A stretch of DNA of 15,384 nucleotides, from contig CAZDPQ010000058.1 of assembly GCA_964507305.1 (NCBI GenBank), forward strand, positions 1 to 15,384. Reading direction: 5' to 3'. This stretch comes from JAQVYV01 sp964507305 (lineage in GTDB: Bacteria > Bacillota > Clostridia > Saccharofermentanales > UBA5734). The translations under genes and the position numbers were made by a program. The notes under the pieces are model-generated. The model saw nothing but the letters and a program-made list of their open reading frames with translations, made no database searches and was not told where the DNA came from. This document shows, piece after piece, positions 7,124-13,023 of the stretch (the first letter of the stretch is position 1; each line of letters opens with the position of its first letter).

Positions 7124-8419
7124 TCAGCGCCCCCGCCCCGCGACGGCGCGGATCCCGGGGTATTCCGCGCGGCCGGCGAGCTCGTCATGGATGGCGAGCA
7201 GCCTGTTGTACTTCGCCGTGCGCTCGCTCCGGGACGGAGCGCCGGTCTTGATCTGCCCGGTGCCCAGCGCCACCGCCAGGTCGGCGATCGTGGAGTCCTC
7301 CGTCTCGCCCGAACGGTGCGAGATCACTGCCGTATATCCTGCCTTACGGGCGATCCGGACCGCTTCGATCGTCTCGCTCAGCGTGCCGATCTGGTTGGGC
7401 TTGATCAGGATGGAATTGGCCGCGCCCGCGCGGATCCCACGCTGCAGTCTCTCGGTGCTGGTGACGAACAGATCGTCGCCTACCAGCTGGATCCTGCTTC
7501 CGAACCGGGCTGTCATGGCTTTCCATCCGTCCCAGTCCTCCTCGGCCGCCATGTCCTCCAGAGACACGATCGGATAGCGGCGGATGAGATCTTCCCAGAA
7601 GCCGGCCATCTCTTCCCGCGTGAAGGTGGTCCCCTTCTTCGTCAGACGGTAGGTGCCGTCGTCGCGGAACCACGCGCTCGACGCGGCGTCGACGGCGATG
7701 GCGACATCGGTGCCCGGCCGGTATCCGGCCCGCTCGATCGCCTCCAGGATGGCCTTCAGCGCGTCCTCATCCTCCGCGAAATCCGGGGCGAACCCCCCTT
7801 CGTCCCCGACCGAGGTGGCGAACCCTGATCCGGACAGGACCTTCTTGAGACTGTGGAAGACCTCAGCGCCCCACCGGAGGCCTTCCGGGAACGACGCGGC
7901 ACCTACGGGCATGACCATGAACTCCTGGATATCGATATTGTTGGAGGAATGAGCCCCTCCGTTGAGGATATTCATCATCGGGACCGGAAGCACATGGGCA
8001 TCCGGACCGCCGAGGTACCTGTAAAGCGGCGCTTCCGCGGCGTGCGCGGCGGCTCTGGCGATCGCCAGCGAAACGGAAAGGATCGCGTTGGCGCCCAGCC
8101 GTCCCTTGTTCGGCGTACCGTCCTCCTCGATCATCCTGCGGTCCATGTCCGCCTGGTCCAGGGCATCATGCCCGGCAAGAAGGCCGGAAAGGACCGTATT
8201 GACATTGTTCACGGCCTTCAGTACGCCTTTTCCCATATAACGTGCCGGGTCCCCGTCGCGGAGCTCCACAGCCTCGAATGCCCCGGTCGATGCTCCCGAC
8301 GGCACTGCCGCGGTGCCCGCGGCACCGCCGGCGAGCGTGACGGTGGCCTCGATCGTCGGAGTCCCTCTGGAATCCAGGATCTCCCTGGCATGGATCTTCG
8401 TGATATCTGTGCTGTTCAT
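7124..8419 (-). CDS. eno: Enolase (phosphopyruvate hydratase)
   Basis: The product has 431 residues, full length for bacterial enolase, which interconverts 2-phosphoglycerate and phosphoenolpyruvate in glycolysis. Active-site elements are intact: AREILDSRGTPTIE at the N-terminus, PSGASTGAFEA loop, E207 in SVGDEGGFAP, Mg ligands D244, E288 (SLEDM) and D315 (VGDD), the signature ILIKPNQIGTLSE with catalytic K340, and SHRSGETEDSTIADLAVA. A TTG eight codons upstream is in frame, but it overlaps the TATAAT promoter box, and GGAAGGGG lies before the ATG at 8419, so that ATG is chosen. It is the first gene of a minus-strand series with msrA, amrA and amrS at 40-55 bp gaps. It is not next to gapA, pgk, tpi or gpm in this window, where clostridial eno is often found. 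Confidence 0.97.
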   Translation of the reverse strand: MNSTDITKIHAREILDSRGTPTIEATVTLAGGAAGTAAVPSGASTGAFEAVELRDGDPARYMGKGVLKAVNNVNTVLSGLLAGHDALDQADMDRRMIEEDGTPNKGRLGANAILSVSLAIARAAAHAAEAPLYRYLGGPDAHVLPVPMMNILNGGAHSSNNIDIQEFMVMPVGAASFPEGLRWGAEVFHSLKKVLSGSGFATSVGDEGGFAPDFAEDEDALKAILEAIERAGYRPGTDVAIAVDAASSAWFRDDGTYRLTKKGTTFTREEMAGFWEDLIRRYPIVSLEDMAAEEDWDGWKAMTARFGSRIQLVGDDLFVTSTERLQRGIRAGAANSILIKPNQIGTLSETIEAVRIARKAGYTAVISHRSGETEDSTIADLAVALGTGQIKTGAPSRSERTAKYNRLLAIHDELAGRAEYPGIRAVAGRGR

Positions 8420-8442
8420 ATCGGACACCCCTTCCTTATTCA

Positions 8443-8469
8443 ATTATACACTTTTTCCCCGTCCATCAA
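8443..8469 (-). promoter_or_regulatory. Promoter of the eno-msrA-amrA-amrS series
   Basis: On the minus strand TATAAT (8448-8443) lies 23 bp before the eno start. TTGATG (8469-8464) is a possible -35 at the short spacing of 15 bp. The consensus -10 is convincing and the -35 is weak. Confidence 0.5.
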
Positions 8470-8485
8470 AAGGCCGGCGGCATGA

Positions 8486-8519
8486 GAAAGCACGGGAGCG
8501 AGGCTTCTCCCGTGCTTTC
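8486..8519 (-). terminator. Strong hairpin between hsp20 and eno, terminator-like
   Basis: A 13-bp perfect stem (8486-8498 with 8507-8519; arms GAAAGCACGGGAG and CTCCCGTGCTTTC) with an 8-nt loop lies 66 bp past the hsp20 stop. It ends in CTTTC on the minus strand, but no run of T follows directly (the next is TTTT about 15 bases later), so it is not a textbook intrinsic terminator. It probably separates hsp20 transcripts from the eno promoter. Confidence 0.5.
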
Positions 8520-8547
8520 CGCGACTCTTGTTCAGCTTCAGGGAACA

Positions 8548-8564
8548 TCCGCCGCGCCGGCGGA
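8548..8564. repeat. Short GC hairpin just after hsp20 stop
   Basis: TCCGCCG and CGGCGGA form a 7-bp stem with loop CGC, 20 bp past the hsp20 stop codon. Flanking GGAAC (8542-8546) and GTTCC (8572-8576) could extend it. It may protect the hsp20 mRNA end or help termination together with the larger hairpin downstream. Confidence 0.3.
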
Positions 8565-8584
8565 AGGCCCCGTTCCGGAAGCGG

Positions 8585-9031
8585 TCAGGTGATGTCGATC
8601 TTCTTCGGCGAGACCTTCTGGGTGGCTTTCGGCACCGTCACGCTGAGGATCCCGTCCTCCAGCCTAGCCGTGATGGCCTCCGCGTCGGCATCCCTCAGAT
8701 AGATGCAGCGGTTCATCGATGCATACCGGCGCTCCCTGTGGACGTAATTCGTCTTCTCGTCCTTGACTTCTTCCTTGCGCTCGACCCCGATGGAGAGCCT
8801 CTCGTCGTTCATCTCGATGCTGATCTCATCCTTCTTGACGCCCGGGAGTTCGGCATCGATCCTGTAATCATTCTCGTTCTCCTGGACATCGATCTTGAAG
8901 GTGTCCCGCGACAGACTCCGTACGGGGCTGTATGCGTCCTCAAAAAAGTTATCCAGCATGTCATAGAAATTGTCAAACTCCGTTGTCCTCAAACCGTTCC
9001 TGTTTCTGTTGAAAGGTACCAGACTTGCCAT
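8585..9031 (-). CDS. hsp20: Small heat-shock protein, Hsp20/alpha-crystallin family
   Basis: The product has 148 residues, typical of bacterial small heat-shock proteins, which are ATP-independent holdases in the cytoplasm. Residues 1-40 are the variable N-terminal arm, rich in Asn and aromatic residues. Residues about 42-138 are the alpha-crystallin domain with the conserved YRIDAELPGVKKDEI (56-70) and GILSVTVPK (127-135). The C-terminus carries an I-x-I motif (IDI, 145-147) used in oligomer assembly. AAGGAG nine bases before the ATG at 9031 sets the start; an upstream in-frame ATG lies ahead of that ribosome site and is less likely. A consensus-like promoter with a CIRCE operator directly after the -10 box points to HrcA repression and induction by heat shock. 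It stands alone, with hairpins between it and eno. Confidence 0.96.
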   Translation of the reverse strand: MASLVPFNRNRNGLRTTEFDNFYDMLDNFFEDAYSPVRSLSRDTFKIDVQENENDYRIDAELPGVKKDEISIEMNDERLSIGVERKEEVKDEKTNYVHRERRYASMNRCIYLRDADAEAITARLEDGILSVTVPKATQKVSPKKIDIT

Positions 9032-9073
9032 TTTCAACAACTCCTTTCGTTGATGGTTCCGATGATCCATTTG

Positions 9074-9100
9074 TTGGCACTCTCACTGCTCGAGTGCTAA
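9074..9100. promoter_or_regulatory. CIRCE element (HrcA operator) of hsp20
   Basis: TTGGCACTC, nine bases, then GAGTGCTAA. The consensus is TTAGCACTC-N9-GAGTGCTAA, so only one of 18 arm positions differs. It lies directly downstream of the hsp20 -10 box, the standard place for HrcA repression, and 43 bp before the start codon. Confidence 0.95.
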
Positions 9101-9104
9101 CTTC

Positions 9105-9133
9105 TTTATACATCATCCCGTCCGACCCGTCAA
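9105..9133 (-). promoter_or_regulatory. Housekeeping-type promoter of hsp20
   Basis: On the minus strand TTGACG (9133-9128), 17 bp, TATAAA (9110-9105). Each box matches the consensus at 5 of 6 positions with ideal spacing. The CIRCE element begins four bases after the -10. Confidence 0.8.
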
Positions 9134-9221
9134 CACAGTTCAAAATCCTGACCCAATCCTTAACAATTTGGAAAAAATTTCATGGAAATCCTGTCGAAAT
9201 GGCATACCGCGAAGCCCGTGC

Positions 9222-9302
9222 TCATTTTCTCTCCGAAAATCCGGTGATCAGCAGGACCGCCGCGGAAGATACCGTGAACAGCAGGATAACGGCGATAAGC
9301 AT
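9222..9302 (-). CDS. Possible 26-residue membrane peptide
   Basis: A short frame opens 10 bp after the stop of the 69-residue HTH gene on the same strand. The product begins MLIAVILLFTVSSAAVLL and ends in a charged GFSERK tail, which looks like a single membrane helix. No good Shine-Dalgarno site is visible, so it would need translational coupling to the upstream gene. It may be chance; the support is only the hydrophobic pattern and the position. Confidence 0.25.
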   Translation of the reverse strand: MLIAVILLFTVSSAAVLLITGFSERK

Positions 9303-9312
9303 AGCCGGAAGC

Positions 9313-9522
9313 CTAAGAGTCGAGGAAAAAGATCTCGACCATCTCCTCTTTCGACAGGGACAGCACATGGGTGATGGATTCCGCCTCGTCGACAAAAAAG
9401 TGCGCCTTGCCCTTCATCTTCCGGGAGAAACTCTGCTCCGAAATATGGATCTGCCGCGCGATCTCCTTGCGGGTGAAGCCGCGCTCGCGGATCTTGTCTG
9501 AAAGCAGCTGCGTTTTTACCAT
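9313..9522 (-). CDS. Small helix-turn-helix protein (phage-repressor/DUF739-like)
   Basis: The product has 69 residues. The stretch GFTRKEIARQIHISEQSFSRKMKG (about 15-38, described here in parts: GFTRKEIARQ, then IHISEQSFSRKM) is a clear helix-turn-helix like those of small Cro- or DUF739-type proteins of phages and integrated elements. The rest, FVDEAESITHVLSLSKEEMVEIFF, fits the closing helices of that fold. AGGAAGAGG stands before the ATG. It is divergent from the XRE/S24 repressor at 9716, an arrangement like a phage lysis-lysogeny switch, although no phage structural, integrase or replication gene is visible. A 7-7 palindrome covers its -10 region, suggesting it is repressed by itself or by the neighbour. 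Confidence 0.75.
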   Translation of the reverse strand: MVKTQLLSDKIRERGFTRKEIARQIHISEQSFSRKMKGKAHFFVDEAESITHVLSLSKEEMVEIFFLDS

Positions 9523-9553
9523 TGCGTAATCCTCTTCCTGTCAAGATGCTAAT

Positions 9554-9572
9554 AGTTTATCACTAATAAACT
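9554..9572. promoter_or_regulatory. Palindromic operator candidate over the HTH gene promoter
   Basis: AGTTTAT, CACTA, ATAAACT is a perfect 7-bp inverted repeat with a 5-bp centre, total 19 bp. Its size and symmetry suit a dimeric XRE-type repressor, and it covers the -10 box of the leftward promoter. Confidence 0.55.
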
Positions 9573-9583
9573 TCCGTTGTCAA
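9554..9583 (-). promoter_or_regulatory. Promoter of the small HTH gene
   Basis: On the minus strand a perfect TTGACA (9583-9578), 18 bp, then TAAACT (9559-9554), about 32 bp before the start codon of the 69-residue protein. The -10 is 4 of 6. Confidence 0.5.
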
Positions 9584-9623
9584 TATCGATTTTCGTTTTC
9601 CTGCGGTCCCGAATTATAAATTA

Positions 9624-9638
9624 TGCAAACTTGTTGCA
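9624..9638. promoter_or_regulatory. Second palindrome over the -35 of the S24 repressor promoter
   Basis: TGCAA, ACTTG, TTGCA is a perfect 5-bp inverted repeat with the same 5-bp centre length as the site at 9554-9572, but a different sequence. It overlaps the -35 box of the rightward promoter, as expected for autoregulation. Confidence 0.4.
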
Positions 9639-9662
9639 CCGGATAAAACCCTGTGGTATGAT
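9634..9662 (+). promoter_or_regulatory. Promoter of the XRE/S24 repressor gene
   Basis: TTGCAC (9634-9639), 17 bp, TATGAT (9657-9662). Expected transcription start is near 9669, which favours translation from the ATG at 9716 rather than 9686. Confidence 0.6.
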
Positions 9663-9715
9663 CGGAGACAGGACATCCCATTGATATGAATTCATATGAA
9701 AGCAGGCACGATACC

Positions 9716-10315
9716 ATGGATATGATCGCATTCGGTAAAAGGCTCCGCAAGCTTCGCGAGGGCCGCGAGATGAACCAGGACAAGCTGGCGTCCGCGGTAG
9801 GCCTGAAGAAAGCCACGATTTCCCGCTATGAGCACGGCACGATCAAGAAGCTTGACACCGGGATGGCATGCAAGTTCGCCCAGGCGCTGAACATCAACGT
9901 CGAAGAGCTGCTCCAGCTTCCGCAGGAGACGACGCTGGTCCAGATCCCGCTCGCCGGCACCATCGCGGCCGGCGTTCCGATTTATGCCGGGCAGAACATC
10001 GATTCGCACCTGGGCGTTCCCGCCGGATGGAATGTCGATTTCGCCCTCCGGGTCCGCGGCGATTCCATGGTGGGAGCCGGGATACCGGACGGTTCGATCG
10101 TCCTGTGCCGCCAGACCGGCGGCGCGGAGCGCAACGACATCGCCGTCTGCCTGATCGGCGATGAGGAGGCTACACTCAAGCGGGTCAAGTATTACCAGGG
10201 GCTGATGGTCCTGCACGCCGAGAACCCCGCCGTCAACGACCTGGTGTTCAAGGGGCGCGAACAGAACAATGTCAAGTTCCTCGGAATTGCGAAATATGTG
10301 ATCCGGAGCCTCTAA
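9716..10315 (+). CDS. XRE-family repressor with S24 (LexA/CI-type) autoprotease domain
   Basis: The product has 199 residues from the ATG at 9716 (209 from 9686). Residues about 4-60 form an XRE helix-turn-helix (FGKRLRKLREGREMNQDKLA then LKKATISRYEHG). Residues about 77-199 form the S24 peptidase domain: an Ala-Gly cleavage site in AGTIAAGVP (about residues 85-86), catalytic serine S117 in RGDSMVGAGI and catalytic lysine K155 in ATLKRV. All parts for RecA-stimulated self-cleavage are present, so it may respond to DNA damage like a CI or LexA protein. The N-terminal HTH is of the CI kind, not the winged helix of LexA, so it is not canonical LexA. It diverges from a small HTH gene across a palindrome-bearing region and is followed at 31 bp by a dehydrogenase gene. 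The start at 9716 has AGCAGG nine bases upstream. Confidence 0.88.
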   Translation: MDMIAFGKRLRKLREGREMNQDKLASAVGLKKATISRYEHGTIKKLDTGMACKFAQALNINVEELLQLPQETTLVQIPLAGTIAAGVPIYAGQNIDSHLGVPAGWNVDFALRVRGDSMVGAGIPDGSIVLCRQTGGAERNDIAVCLIGDEEATLKRVKYYQGLMVLHAENPAVNDLVFKGREQNNVKFLGIAKYVIRSL

Positions 10316-10320
10316 GTCCG

Positions 10321-10332
10321 GATCCGCGGATC
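10321..10332. repeat. 12-bp perfect palindrome before the dehydrogenase ribosome site
   Basis: GATCCGCGGATC is self-complementary and abuts GGAG (10333-10336), the ribosome site of the dehydrogenase gene. With a bulged G, TCC at 10317-10319 could pair with GGA there and mask the site. It may equally be chance in GC-rich DNA. Confidence 0.3.
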
Positions 10333-10346
10333 GGAGTGATGTGAAA

Positions 10347-11372
10347 ATGCTGCGTGTGACGTTGCAGTCGCCTGAACAGCTGGTTTACAGCCAGGCCGAC
10401 ATCCCTGTTCCCGGCCGGGACGAGGTGCTGATACGGATCCGCCGTTTCGGCATCTGCGGCTCGGACATCCATGCCTATTACGGCAAGCACCCTTCCGTAT
10501 CCTGCCCGATCGTCCTGGGCCATGAGTTTTCCGGACAGGTCGAGCGGACCGGACCCGGCGTCACGGGATTATTGCCCGGCGATGCCGTGACCGTGAGGCC
10601 CCAGATCGTCTGCGGCGAGTGCTATCATTGCCGGCATGGCAATTATAATGTCTGCGACCATCTCAAGGTGATCGGCTGCCATTCGTCCGGCGCGGCGCAG
10701 GAGTTCCTGGCCGTCGGCACGTCTGTCGTCGTGAAGCTACCCGGCTCTGTCAGCCTGGATCACGGCGCCATGGTGGAGCCGGTCGCCGTCGGGGTCGGAG
10801 CGCTCCGCAAGCTCTCCGCGATCCGGGACCGGAACATCCTGGTCCTGGGCGCGGGCACGATCGGCAATCTGGCTGCGCAGTCCGCCATGGGACTCGGTGC
10901 CGCTTCCGTCACCATCACCGATGTCAGCGACGACAAGCTTGCCCTGGCCCGGCAATGCGGGATCGGCCACACGGTCAACACGGCCCGCGAAGACCTGAAG
11001 GAAGCGCTGCGCGGGATCTGGGGAGCGGACGGCACGGACGCGGCCCTGGAATGCGTAGGCGCGGAGGCGACAGCCAACCAGGCCATCGCGGCGGCACGCA
11101 AATGCTCCGAGATCGTGATCGTCGGCGTTTTTTCCAAATGGCCCGTCCTGGATATGCTGGACATCCAGGAGAAGGAACTGCGCGTGACCGGGTCGCTGAT
11201 GTACAAGTCGGAAGACTACGACATCGCGATCGACCTGATCAGCCGGTCGAAGCTCCGTCTCGATCCCCTGATTTCCGCACGGTTCCCCCTGCAGGAATAT
11301 GACAAAGCCTACAAGTATATCGAAAGCCACCGTGCGACGGTCGCCAAGGTCCTGATCGACGTCAACGGCTGA
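10347..11372 (+). CDS. Zinc-dependent alcohol/polyol dehydrogenase (MDR superfamily)
   Basis: The product has 341 residues, typical of the sorbitol/threonine/butanediol dehydrogenase branch of medium-chain dehydrogenases. Catalytic zinc ligands: C37 in GICGSD, H59-E60 in LGHEF and E144 in MVEPVAVG. Structural zinc site: four cysteines C89, C92, C95 and C103. The Rossmann motif GAGTIG is at 168-173, and D192 at the end of the second strand favours NAD over NADP. It should oxidise a secondary alcohol or sugar alcohol, or work in reverse; the substrate cannot be assigned. A GTG two codons upstream is possible; GGAGTG eight bases before the ATG at 10347 favours the latter. It follows the S24 repressor by 31 bp and precedes a lipoprotein gene by 15 bp, so the three are probably co-transcribed. 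Confidence 0.9.
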   Translation: MLRVTLQSPEQLVYSQADIPVPGRDEVLIRIRRFGICGSDIHAYYGKHPSVSCPIVLGHEFSGQVERTGPGVTGLLPGDAVTVRPQIVCGECYHCRHGNYNVCDHLKVIGCHSSGAAQEFLAVGTSVVVKLPGSVSLDHGAMVEPVAVGVGALRKLSAIRDRNILVLGAGTIGNLAAQSAMGLGAASVTITDVSDDKLALARQCGIGHTVNTAREDLKEALRGIWGADGTDAALECVGAEATANQAIAAARKCSEIVIVGVFSKWPVLDMLDIQEKELRVTGSLMYKSEDYDIAIDLISRSKLRLDPLISARFPLQEYDKAYKYIESHRATVAKVLIDVNG

Positions 11373-11387
11373 GAAAGGCTGGCTGCG

Positions 11388-13016
11388 ATGAAAACGATAC
11401 CCGGGATTTCCGCCGTCCTTCTGAGCGTCGCTCTATTCTGCACATCCGCCGTATCCTGCGGAAGGTCCCCTTCCGCCACGGACACGCCCGGATCTTCGGG
11501 TCTCTCCTCCTCATCCTCTGTTTCAGCGGCTTCCTTGTCGGATAGCCTTTCCTCTGCCGCCGCCTCCTCTTCCCTTTCCGATGAATCGTCGGACGGATCC
11601 GGCGGCGGGTACCATTTCTCCTGCCGCGATTACAACGGCATCCGCTCCGGAAAGCCGGGCGAACTGCTGGACACCGACGTCGACAGGGAGCTTTTCGTCA
11701 AACTGCTCTTGACGGAAGAATACACCCTTCCGGGCCTCACCGCTTCGCTCGGCGCCGGTTACCGCAAGGTCGCCCTCGGAACGGATACGAAATACGACTA
11801 CGGCGGCGGCCTGTATTTTTCGGCGGATGACAGCGGAAGCGTCTACGAAATCGGCTGGGGCGACCTCGAAGCCATTGCCCCGATCAGCATCCGCAAAAAG
11901 ACCTGCGACCTCTTTAACGATCCGGGCGATGAGATCCTGATCCTGTATCAGAACCAGAAAGATTATCACTACTCCTCCGAACTGCTTGCAATCAGCGCCT
12001 CCAACGGCAGGGTGGTCCGGCATTTCGCCCTGGATTACCTCACGGTGTCCGATTTCCGGACCGGCGATTTCCTGGGCGACGGGACCCGGCAGCTCTATCT
12101 CCGGGAGGAAAACCGGGAAGGCTATGCCCTGAGCAATATCTATGCCGTCCGGGATGGCGACCTGTTCCGGGCGCTGTATACGGATTCCTTTTCCGCATAC
12201 GCGGACGGCATCGGCGCGGGGATCGCGGGCCATTCTCTGTCGCTCGACATCGGTATCGGCGATCACACACGGCAATATCTCTCCGTCCTGCCGGAGAAGC
12301 TATTCTACAACGGCACATTGTGGGGTGGGGCCGCCTATGATCCGAACAGCCTCCTGTCGGTCCGGCCGGAATGGACGCCCGTCCAGTCGGACGGCCGGGA
12401 GCGGATCCGCCTCCGTCTGTCCGTGGAGCTTGCCGACCACATCCCCGACGGCATCACGGACATTTTCTTCGACCTGGCCCGCGTCGACATGGTCCTGGGG
12501 ATGCATGGCGGCGTGCCGTCGATCGAAGAAATCGGTTCCGCGGTAAAATACGGCAGCTCGACGGACGAGCCTGCCATCCCTGTTCTGAAAGCCGACGAAG
12601 CCGGCCTGCGGGACGGACCCGTGCTCGGGATGGGCATGCAGGACGCCTACCGGATGCTCAAGGGGAATATGGATGGCTACGGCACCGATTATGAAGCATC
12701 CTTCGGCGGCGTCACCCTGTACGGCTGCAGCAACATGGATACCGGCGGCACGCAAATGGTCGTCTGCCAGATCGTCGTGAAGGACCCCGGTTTTGCCACG
12801 GTGCGGGGCCTGCGCGTCGGCGACCCCGCCGCGAAGGCCGAGAGCCTGTACGGCAAGCCGGACATCGGATTTTCCGGAGACGCTTCCGCCACCTACTGTT
12901 TTGCGGATGATGCAGGCGGCATCCTGCGGGTCAGCCGCTTCGATACGATGACGATCCATTATCGGGACGGGATCATCGAATCCATCGAAATGGTAAAATT
13001 CTACGGCGATATCTGA
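11388..13016 (+). CDS. Large serine-rich lipoprotein of unknown function
   Basis: The product has 542 residues and I do not recognise a named family. It has a signal peptide with lipidated cysteine about residue 24 (AVSC), then a Ser-rich linker at about 25-72. Residues about 75-320 are beta-rich; LFNDPGDEILILYQ (175-188) and TGDFLGDGTRQLYL (225-238) resemble FG-GAP/VCBS-type blade motifs (D-x-x-G-D-x-x-x-x-L). The last 130 residues contain LGMGMQDAYRMLKG (413-426) and VRGLRVGDPAAKAESLYGKP (472-491), the latter like the GDxxxKVxxxYG helix entry of BamE/SmpA-like small domains, perhaps in two copies. It should face the outside of the membrane. AAAGG lies nine bases before the ATG. It is 15 bp after the dehydrogenase gene. 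Its lipobox-plus-serine layout matches the partial lipoprotein at the left edge. Confidence 0.8.
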   Translation: MKTIPGISAVLLSVALFCTSAVSCGRSPSATDTPGSSGLSSSSSVSAASLSDSLSSAAASSSLSDESSDGSGGGYHFSCRDYNGIRSGKPGELLDTDVDRELFVKLLLTEEYTLPGLTASLGAGYRKVALGTDTKYDYGGGLYFSADDSGSVYEIGWGDLEAIAPISIRKKTCDLFNDPGDEILILYQNQKDYHYSSELLAISASNGRVVRHFALDYLTVSDFRTGDFLGDGTRQLYLREENREGYALSNIYAVRDGDLFRALYTDSFSAYADGIGAGIAGHSLSLDIGIGDHTRQYLSVLPEKLFYNGTLWGGAAYDPNSLLSVRPEWTPVQSDGRERIRLRLSVELADHIPDGITDIFFDLARVDMVLGMHGGVPSIEEIGSAVKYGSSTDEPAIPVLKADEAGLRDGPVLGMGMQDAYRMLKGNMDGYGTDYEASFGGVTLYGCSNMDTGGTQMVVCQIVVKDPGFATVRGLRVGDPAAKAESLYGKPDIGFSGDASATYCFADDAGGILRVSRFDTMTIHYRDGIIESIEMVKFYGDI

Positions 13017-13023
13017 CCCGGCC

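Noticed and set aside
6485..7828. 447-codon open frame on the plus strand
   Set aside because: Antisense to msrA and eno, both unmistakable; no independent ribosome site or motif.
8420..8443. TTG start of eno at 8443
   Set aside because: It overlaps the TATAAT promoter box, so it could not be translated from that transcript; the ATG at 8419 has a ribosome site.
9025..9501. 158-codon plus-strand frame across the hsp20 promoter
   Set aside because: It covers the CIRCE element, the hsp20 promoter and the antisense of the HTH gene; no ribosome site or family resemblance.
9716..10315. Canonical LexA as the identity of the S24 repressor
   Set aside because: The DNA-binding domain is an XRE type HTH like CI repressors, not the LexA winged helix.
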